Source: Ptiloglossa arizonensis (taxonomy: Eukaryota; Arthropoda; Insecta; Hymenoptera; Colletidae). From it: a DNA stretch of 64,000 nt. Under the pieces are notes generated by a model. It was not told where the DNA came from, did not search any database, and saw only the letters and a program-made list of their open reading frames with translations. Every line of letters starts with the position of its first letter. Positions within the stretch are counted from its first letter, which is position 1. Positions 54,899-64,000 of the stretch are shown here, piece by piece. Where the stretch lies: positions 9,815,557-9,879,556 of the forward strand of contig NC_135051.1 of NCBI RefSeq assembly GCF_051014685.1, in the 5' to 3' direction. The position numbers and the translations under genes were made by a program.

Positions 54899-55308
54899 TC
54901 AGTCTCGCGTCAGGACTCGAAAGTCGCGGTGGACAAGACACGAAATCCGCCAGCGAGCCACGAGTCTCCTCTTCGACACGTCCTCTCGCGAGGAGTCGAT
55001 CAGCTCTCTTCGAGTCCGTTGTGATAAGGAATCACGGGGTTTTGTGTGCCTCTCGATCCGGGTATCTTGTGTTTCGTGTGCGCTGATATTCTCTCACTGT
55101 GACCGTTACTTCGAATCTCCCGAATCGAACGGGGATAAACAGGGATGCCACTCTGACCGCGAGGACCGATGCTCCAACCGGTCGATCGTCAATTCTCGAT
55201 GACGTCCATTCCCTGCCAGGATTACACCTAGAGGATTAGAGAGCAACCGCAGGAACTCCAATTTCTGGATCAACGAGATTCCACGAGGTCTTGAGGAAGC
55301 TGAAGAAG
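54899..55308 (+). promoter_or_regulatory. Second candidate promoter with first exon
   Basis: TCAGTC at 54899-54904 matches the arthropod initiator and lies about 60 bases after the GAGA tract. A donor, GAAGAAG/GTACGC, is at 55309, giving a first exon of about 408 bases. The last part can be read as NSNFWINEIPRGLEEAEE, but this frame has no ATG after its upstream stop, so a non-coding leader is more likely. It could be an alternative first exon of the gene that starts at 41.6 kb, or of a separate gene downstream. Confidence 0.4.
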
Positions 55309-58300
55309 GTACGCGATACGTATCGGGTTCGGTGGTTTTGCGGGGGGAAACCGGGCCCTCGAGAGATCCATATTTCGGCGCGGAGAGATTCACAGACTCT
55401 GCGAGTTTTTCACCGCCTCTTTGGGAGCCCGCCGCGACTCCTCTGTGGCAATCGTCGCGCGTTTCCAGAGACGGAGAAAACTCGCGAGTTTTCTCGCGTC
55501 GAGCAGGCGAGAATTCCCGCGATTTGACTCGACGATCGTTCGGCGAAAAAAGAACGAGTTCGATCGCGTAAGGTGACCATTAGTCGAACGCTCCGGTGCC
55601 CCCTTCGCTTCCGTTGAAAAGTGAGAAACCCGGCGCGATGTTACCAAAGCCGGACTCGCCGCAGGAAATTCGAAAGCGATGATGGCAAAATCGCGATCTT
55701 AATCTCGAAGCGCGATCGATCCCCGTCCGCGTATTTCGCGCGCGCGTGCGCGCGTGCGCGCGTGCGCGATCGTTGCACAACGGGAACAGAATCCGATCGA
55801 TGGATGGATCTCGCGGCTCGACGAAAGTTGTTGCGGGCACCGCCACTCGAACCAACTCAACGACGACGATAGTGAAACGGACAGAAATAAATAACCACGT
55901 CGAAAAGGACCGAATACTAATTGCCAACGATAGTCGAGAGGCTCGAAATTGCTAATAACTACGGTAGACCCTTTTTTACGCGAAACGTACGAGAGAAGGG
56001 AAACGTTTGCTTGGTTGGAAACGGGGAGTGTTCGCGGTGGAATTTTTTCCTCGATTTGAATAATTCTCGAGGCCAGATAACTCGAGTATTCAGGAAGGAA
56101 GAGAACGCTTTCGATTTCACCGTGGTTCGGTTCCAGGATTGTCAAAATGCCGCAAAACTCCTGCGCTTCGCTTTCTATTCCGCTCGACGAAGAAAACGGC
56201 CGAGTCACGGCGTACAGGAGTCAACATTTTAATCCATGCCACGGTGTGTCGCCATGGAAATAATTAATCGACGCGATCGATCGCGAAATCGCATCTCGAT
56301 CGCTTCGGTGACTTCTCATCGCGCGCGACCGCCTCGTCGCAACGACCAGCGGAAACGAACTCTTGTTTTCCACGTAATTGCAGTGAAAACGATCGACAAC
56401 GAATTTCTCAGAGCCAAAAGGCATAAAATAACGTTCCCCCTGGTTGCCACGAGAATTTCTAGAGATCCTCGATTTCAAATTTAACTCATCCAAACGAATC
56501 GAAGTCGATCTTTTATTATACGGAATGTACGATCTCGACGCGATGGAACAATTTCGGGAATATAGAAATAGTCGTGTCAGAGATACACATTTATTTTCTT
56601 AACAAATTTTGCGGACGTTATTTTCAACCGGTTGCGGCTTCCTCTGTCGCCTCTTTAACGTCTATCGTTTTTGCAACCAATTATTACGCGCCGGACGACG
56701 AATTTCGATAAAAATTCCATAAACGTTCGACACGGTTCTACGAGACGGGCGTGTTTCTTAATTGATCGTAATTACGATCGAGGAGTTGATCCTTCGTAAA
56801 CTGACGTTGCACTCTCTCCGCGAGCACAATACGCTCCGATACAGAGAGAAACCATTGTAAAACGTGCGCTAACAATTAGTTCCTCTTCTTTTCGCCGAGT
56901 TGACGGCCAACGCGCACGCGATCTCGTAAATCCTCGTAGGGTGCGAGAACGCAGATCCCGTTCCCGCTGCCGGATAAAATCTGGGAAAGGTTAATTATCG
57001 TTTCAGTCTCGCCAAGAAATCGCGAACACGACGTTAGATTGGCACGATGTGAAAGACCCTGGAGAAATATAACTTTCTCGACGTCACAAAGGAAAATGCG
57101 AGCGATCGCGTGGCAGCCGGTTAAACAATTGTCCAGCATCCCGTGAGACTCTTCCTCGAGAGTAGAACTCGCGAGATCGTCGAGTTCCGTGCGAGTCAGG
57201 GGTCTATCCAAACACCCGAGTGTTCCAATTATGCGCAGCTTACCGACAAAGATCGTCGGACTGGTTTCGGTTCAATTACGTCACAATCGAATCTATTTCG
57301 CTGCTTAATTACTTGAAATCCAACCTTGAAGCCCCCGTCGCGTTAAACTTAGTTACGATATCCAGAATCGTTTTATTCTTCCTCCACGGAAGATGTTCTC
57401 AGCTCCTAGAGACGTGTTCGGTCAATCTCGATTTGTCTGCCTATTGCAACGTGTAATATTCTCGGTTTAATTACCAACTTTCGAAAAAGAAAAGAAAAGA
57501 AAAATAACAATGTATCTCGGAACGAACAACTTTCGGTGAGCACCGTGAACCGAAGTCCGCGTACCGTGTACCATGGGTTACCGTAGAAGGAGTTTCACCG
57601 AATTCGGCCCTCCCGGTTGAAAACGAAAGGCGCGAATTTTTTACCAGTCGAATCCAGCGCCGGCGGATTACGGGAAGAACGAATTTCGCGCGATCGATGT
57701 AACGATTAATCGCGATCCGTAACGGTTCTAGAAAGTAAAACGCAGCCAGCCAGTCAGCGGTCAACGCGATCGGCGCGTACGATGGTAAAAGTCAATGACA
57801 GCCCGTTGAAAATACTGAAACGGCAATTGGAAGGCCGACCTCGTTACTTTTCGGCACGCGTTCTCATCGCGCGCGCGCGCACGCACGCACATACTCGCAC
57901 TCGAGTTCGTTGTGTAATTTCGCGTTATCCTAAACGTAATCCTACGGAGGCTCGCGCGCGATGAAAACTATGCGGCTTGCGCGATCGTATAATTTTACGA
58001 GGAATCGGTGAATTGTGTAACCAGAAACGAAACGATCGGCGAATCGAAAAATTCGTTTCTTTATTGCCATCTTGCGCGTCTCTGTCGCGCAAGGTGTGCT
58101 CCAGCATCGAACGACAACGAAAACGAAAGTCCGATCGGGTTTCCTTCGAAACTACGTGACCGAGATGTTCCCAAATAATAATCTTACGAGAAACGTTATT
58201 TTAATAGACACGTGTTCCCGCGAGTGCATAGTTTTAAATCGATTTCGATACGCAACTCCTTAAGCTGACGCAGAAACGAAGCGTCATAATCGCGACAGCA

Positions 58301-61300
58301 CGGTGGCAGTGTTGCATTCGCGAACTTGACCGTAATCGTCACCAACGAGGCCGCAGCATTGCGTTAATATCGAGACTCACGGATCGATTCTGAGAGAAAA
58401 AGAGAATTCTGAGAAGAAACATTCCATAGACGATGAATTTTTATACAAAACTCGTTAAAACTGCGCACGAATATTCTATCGGACGAAAATACCAACGAAA
58501 AGAACAGCTCGGACTCGTATAATAAAGACGATAAACCACCTCGAGGAAACGGGAGAACGTGTTTTCGAAAGTATAATAGCATATTCGGATAACGTGGTCG
58601 CTAATGAGTTTACGCGAGTAAAACTCGCACAAGTCTTGCATTCGATCGAAGATTATTGTTCCTCGGTCCCTTGCGGGCGTTGAAGTCACCGTTCGAGGCA
58701 CACCGAGAATTTTAACGACGCGTCGATAACCGTTGCTCGCCGACCGTGTTCGAGCAATGTCGTTAAACGTCGATGCAAAGCGACTCGAGCCTTAGAAATT
58801 TTCGATCGGAAGCGTTAATCACGTCGAAAAACCGGCACGTGAAACCGTACCGTCCGGTTTAACAGAGCTTCTGTAAATTGAAATGAAAAATCTCTCTCGC
58901 GGTTTACTGCTGCTTATCGATCCGCGGCGCTATCCGCGACGAATTAAATTGTATCTCATTCTCCCGAGGAACGAAAGTTCCCTCGTTTCGCCTAGGAAAA
59001 AGCGTAACCCGATAATCTTCGGAGCTTCGTGCGTAAAGAGTTTTCTGGGCCAGTACAATCGCTTCGTTAGAAATTTATAAAATGTTGCTCTCGCCGCAAA
59101 GAAGCGAGTTCGGTGGCTCTCCCTTGTCAACGATTTTCGAAGAACGAACGAACGTTTAACACCGGGTTCGCTATTTTTATCGCACGGTCCGTTACTCGAG
59201 GAGCAAGAAGATTATTAATTTCTTACAATTTTCTAGTCCTTTCTTTTACTCGGTAAAATCGAAAAGGACACGGATTGGAGAGAGGAGTCTGCTCGCGGGC
59301 AAACGAGTGCCGAACGAAAGCTGGAGCATTATGCGCAACACAAATGATCGGTAAAAGCGTAAATCCGCGCGAGTCGACTTTCCTTAACGAGAGTGCCAGT
59401 CACAATCAGCTGTGGATTGCGAGGCCGCGAAAAGAAATGCTTAATCTAGCGGTTTTAATAAGTGTGTCAGCCGGTTGGAGAAGTAAGTCGGAACGTCATC
59501 GCGAAACGGTTATGCAGTCACGCCGCTGCCTGCATTCCCCCATGACCACGAACCATGCACCAGGTACGATCGCGTTACCGATAACGAATCATCGCGAGCC
59601 CCGACATTTTGCCCTTCGATCGATCAACCCCTTAAGTGCAACCCAACGAGTTTTGCCCGTCGAACTCAACTTTCGCATTGTACAACGTAGATTCCCGTTT
59701 ATTCGATGCAAACTAATTTGAATTTCTTCCTTAAAATTCGTCCGTTTAAAAATTCAAAGACAGGAGGTTGGCAATAAACGAGGTGAAATTGTATAGGGTG
59801 TCTTCGTCGTTGCTTGTTTTCCGTCAAGTGTGGCCACGTGAGAACCGATTCCTCGATTCCTCGATTCCTGCAACATTATTCACTTTTACTTGCCCCGGAA
59901 CCACGGAATGCTTTCACTCGATTTTCTCGATGACAGGACCGTCAGTTTTTACGCGTTTCGTGACGTCCGTGGCTACCACGTCGTCGCCTCGCGTAACCGA
60001 GGGGTCGACGAACCATAGCCAAGCAGAGTTCCAAATGTTCGACGATCGGTCCGGTCCCTTCGATTTATTCACGGATAAAAATCCCTGTAGCGTAGAAAAT
60101 AGGAACAAAGAATAATGAAATCGTTTCGTTATCGATGAAGAAATTTTTCATCGAGGAACGTCGAGCTCTCGAAGCGATCTCGCTACGAGATCAGTATCGC
60201 CGACAGAGGGAGTTGCCTCGTTTGAATATTGTCGGTGAAATACGAACGATAAACGATCGATCGGATTACCCACGAGGTAATTGTTGACTTCCCGCGAGGC
60301 ACGAGCCTGATTCACGATCTACCGAGCGCTCGACAAGTGTCGGCGATCGTCACGTTCTAAAGTACAACTGTTCCCATAATCGAGCTCCTTCGATCGGCAG
60401 CGGCGCGCGTTTATATTCGATCTGTTGCCGTGGCGCGAACCGCGATTTATTAATCGCGACCATTAATCGAACGTTGCGACGATAAAACGCTACCGTTTTT
60501 CTCCTCTGATTTATGCTTCGTTTGTGTCCGGTATCGAAAACGAACCGTTTTTCCGTCCACGTTAATCATTTTGCTACGAAAATGTCTTTTAAAGAATATC
60601 TCTTCTGAAATACTATATATTCCAATGTTTTGCGACAACTGGAATATTCAAATGCTCCGGTAATTCGTTTCCTGCTTGCGCGTCGGACAAACGCCGAAGA
60701 AAAAGCGCTAATTCAACACGCGTCGGCATCTCGAGCGAAACCGTACGTCTAGGCAAAGAATTACTGCTAATACACGACATTATTCAAATTCGCTCGAACA
60801 ATTAGTGGTATCGAGCGACAACTGAACGTACAAGCGTATTAGCATCGCAGATTACGATCGCGAAGCGTCCAACTATTCCACCGAGTATTTTTTCGAACGA
60901 GTCGTTACACATGCTTTACACTTGAAACGTTGTATTGATACGTAAGACGTGTAAAATTTCTTTAGAATCGATTCAAATTCCTCGATACTTGACAAAAATT
61001 GGATTCGGTCCTCCGAAAGAAACCGTTCTTTCCGATCTTTTTGTCCTCGAGATTCTCAATGGCAAACTCTCGCAAAAAATTCGTGCTCCGTTCGAAGTTA
61101 ATTTACTTGGGCTTCCACCGACGTGTAGTTCGACACGATTCTTTGCGCGTCATTCGCTTCTGTTTCTCTTAACCGAGCAACTATTTTCAACTGTTGGAGA
61201 ACGCGGGACTCGAGTGCCGCGCGTCAACCAGAAGAGGCAAAGTCGTCCCACGGTGACGCAAGTCGAACAACGATTCTGGTTTTCTTGCTTTTCATCGAGT

Positions 61301-64000
61301 CGGTCGAAGGTCGCATCTCCGATGGTGGTCAGGGTCAAAGTACACCTCGATCGAGAAAGAAGGAACTCGTCTGGGAAGTCAAAGTTTCGCGCCACGTGGT
61401 TCACGACGACGCTTTTTTGCTCGCGCCGGTTTTTTCCCCCGAAGAGATCAGCGTCGTTGTACTTTGATCCCCGTGATTAGAAAAACTCGGGTAAAAACAT
61501 GTTTACGCGTGCGGAAGGTTGACTGAAAAATATTGTTGTATAACTGGAAGAAGAGACAATCCACGTGTGCACCGTTTGACGTTCGTAGTCATTTTTAATC
61601 GGGGGAAAGTTCCACTGTTCTGGAAACATCGATGAAAAGGTTTCCCACCTGAAATGGGTAAATTTTAACGATTGCCGATCGGAGAATACTGCCTCGAAAT
61701 ACTTTCGACGAGGCCTTCCGCGCATTATCGTCTCTACCGACTTGTTTTCCCATTTTCGAGCAACGGTAAATTGTGCCGCGGCACGGAAATATTATATAAT
61801 AAAAAGAACCCAGAGAGACCCAGAGGAGGGAATATCACTGTTGCGAAAAGATGAAAGAAGCGAACGAAGGTCGTGTCGCCTGGTCCGATGTTCGTAATGT
61901 AAGTCACGCTCGAAAACCATGCTCGCTCCCTGGTCGATTGTACGCGGTGAATCGAAATCGAGCCAAGGTCAAGGCTCAACCTTATCAAACACCGGTGTGA
62001 CTTCTCTGCTCGTTTCTCCACCCTCGTCGTTCGAACCTACAACCTCGATGGAACCCCATCGCTGGAGATAATCGGACGAGCCTTAACGATCGAGTTAGCA
62101 ATAGTCGCTCCAAGGTCAATCGATATATGGGACGTTCGTGCGCGAATGTTGTCTCGCGCGATCAAAATCGTCGTTCGATTAATCGAAAGTCAACTCGCGT
62201 ACCCACAAACACACCGTCGTACGTGTTTACGGATGATCCTCGTATCGCGAGACACTTGGATAACTCAGCTGCGCTCCTCTGCGCTCCTCTGAGCTCTTTT
62301 GTTCCGAATCGCGCAAGAAATTACTGGAAAACGAATCTCTGTTTCACGGTCTTTGCGAACGCGACTCTTACTCGAAAAGAACGATTTAATTGAAGCAACT
62401 GAACAAACGAAAGCACCGCCGTCAGCAGTGTCCACCTAAACCGCTGCTTTCGACGGTGCATTCGGTCACGGTGCCCAAGTGCAACTCGTCGGTTCTTCTT
62501 GGTTTTTTTTCCATCCTGACGCGATTTAACGCATCGATTGAGCGAGCATCGATCGAGCCCGACGGTGATTTGTTTCGGACGTTGTCCGCTTTCTACCGCG
62601 TTGCATAAGAAAGATGAACGAAACGAGATCAACGCCGTCTGCATCGGCAATTTCTGCAAAATATTCCGTTATCGTCTGTATTCTTTTCTTTCGAGACGAC
62701 CTACGAAACGTATTTTATCGAGCATCCAGATGCATCCAGTTGCATCCAGTTGCATCCATAGCTTCGATTACGAAGCTGAAAGTTCACCAAAGTCGCTCGA
62801 TTACCAAAGTAATCCCCGTTGAGATGGAATTACGCCCCCGTGAGAGACAGTAGCGTGACGGCGGTAGCGGTTGTTGCTAATTTTAATTATTATTTATCGG
62901 AGCTAAGACCGGTTAATATCACGATTTCGAGCGATGCATCATCCTCCGTTCGAGTGTTGTTCTTGGTAAACAAGAACGTGTTCCTTTCCAGAAACCGCGC
63001 TCGGCTTAGTCATCGGGCGTTGAATTTCGCAAAACGGATCCTCGTTCGAAGATTAATTAGCATCCCTGCCTGGAAAACGTGGAAAGCCAATGAGAACGAG
63101 GTGTACCGGTGGGAGAGAAAAACGCGTGCACGAGCAACGAGCAACGGATCGTCCCGCCTTTGTTTTCGTTATTAACGCCGTCTAACTGGTTAGATGGTAT
63201 CGTTGCAGCGACCGTTGCATGACGATGCGCGACTTCGAATGCAATTATGAAACGACCGGGTGTGCGGTAATGCTATTAGAGGCGCTCGTGTAACAACGAC
63301 GATTAGGAAACACGCTCGACATTAAATAAGCGGCAATTAATGGTTCGTGTTTCTTCACGAAGCTACGGTACGAAAATGTTGTAGAAAAAGTTGCTTTCTC
63401 GGATGTCGCAACTTACCCTCGATTTTATGCTTGCGAACGGAAAATAAAGTGCAACCGAGTGCTCGAACGCGTCGGACGAGTTTTTCTTTCGATCGCGCAA
63501 CACCTAGACACGTTCGAAGATTCTGTGTGTATTTTGTACACGGTCGAGTCTGTGCTTTTACAATGATCGTCGACGTTTACAACGGTCTCGTTCCCCGACC
63601 TCTTCGAGGATTGCACACGAGCGACGATTGCACTCGGTGGACCGTCGTCCACCGAGAAAGTTGCGCTCTTTTCGAGAAAACACCGATTGGGAAAATGGAG
63701 GAGCGCAGAATCGGGAATTGGTGTGTTGACCATGGCCCAGAAAACGCAGCCTGGCGTGGCCAGGTCTTTCCACACGCGTCCTCGCGATACGTCGTCCTCT
63801 GGAATGCCGAGTTGCACAATCCCGACGGAGTTACTCGGACGCCTGGAACATCCTCGCGGGTCGATTTTTGAATACTAAGCGTCGTTACGCGCGTTACATC
63901 GACGTTCACGAATCTGTCGTCGCGACGACCGCTTCGGATAATCGATACAGATGCCCCGAGCTGCGAGAAAATGTGCGAGACCTCTGCTGCTTACCGCTAA
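55309..64000. other. Long intron or intergenic stretch to the window end
   Basis: No supported exon. Notable content is a GTGCGCGC run (55738-55768), a GCGC/CACG run (57870-57892), GATTCCTC triplets near 59855-59878 and a CATCCAGTTG minisatellite (62722-62759). Frames on both strands at 63347-63909 are long but show no domain I can name. Confidence 0.45.
62722..62759. repeat. (GCATCCAGTT)n minisatellite
   Basis: Nearly four ten-base units read directly, the first with an A for T change. Confidence 0.85.

Noticed and set aside
54443..55024. 193-codon frame rich in Arg and Glu
   Set aside because: It runs through the GAGA tract, which reads as RERE in one frame and SESE in others. It is a low-complexity artefact upstream of a promoter.
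56876..57211. Minus-strand 111-codon frame of protein-like composition
   Set aside because: It begins at a TTG. Codon choice is unbiased, and no promoter, domain or splice context supports it.
58290..58330. GGCAGTG seed resembling miR-34
   Set aside because: Only the seed and a few bases match. The rest of the mature sequence and a flanking hairpin are absent.
1..64000. CRISPR arrays, phage, bacterial operons, rRNA
   Set aside because: No spaced direct repeats, no Shine-Dalgarno-led gene strings and no rRNA-like sequence. The window is eukaryotic nuclear DNA.

Overview
The window looks like nuclear DNA of an insect, most likely a hymenopteran (bee, wasp or ant). The genes have short coding exons split by GT-AG introns. 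CpG is abundant throughout, as in many Hymenoptera. There are long intergenic stretches and many microsatellites, and no operons or prokaryotic signals. The GC-rich, CpG-rich composition produces many long chance reading frames on both strands. Only frames supported by splice sites, codon use or protein families are called here.

Layout. (1) About 1-5.4 kb is upstream sequence with GC-rich patches and two NRF-1-type palindromes. (2) About 5.4-37.7 kb on the + strand is one large gene that I reassembled from 18 coding exons (about 1,611 residues). It encodes a protein with two EPLIN-type LIM domains: a very acidic 688-residue first exon with an internal tandem repeat, six short frame-neutral exons, the first LIM domain, a run of exons carrying degenerate K/R-x-x-F-E motifs, and a C-terminal LIM domain ending in the EPLIN-like NYDEGFG tail. 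The sequence also suggests shorter isoforms, from an internal promoter near 29.9 kb and from early termination after about 32.26 kb. (3) At 38.3-39.0 kb on the + strand is a CutC homolog. (4) At 39.3-39.9 kb on the - strand, tail-to-tail with cutC, is a predicted two-exon gene with a TATA box. It encodes a small secreted-looking cysteine-rich protein that I do not recognise. (5) At 41.6-45.9 kb on the + strand are a candidate promoter, a non-coding first exon and the first coding exon of another gene (start MDSKSDP) whose remainder lies beyond the window. A second promoter with a first exon at 54.9-55.3 kb may serve the same gene. (6) The rest of 45.9-64 kb has no exon I can support and reads as long intron or intergenic DNA.

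The LIM-gene product is expected to act on actin filaments and cell junctions. CutC is a TIM-barrel protein linked to copper handling. Nothing in the sequence ties the neighbours into one pathway. Exon borders come from reading frame continuity plus splice consensus and have not been tested against transcripts.
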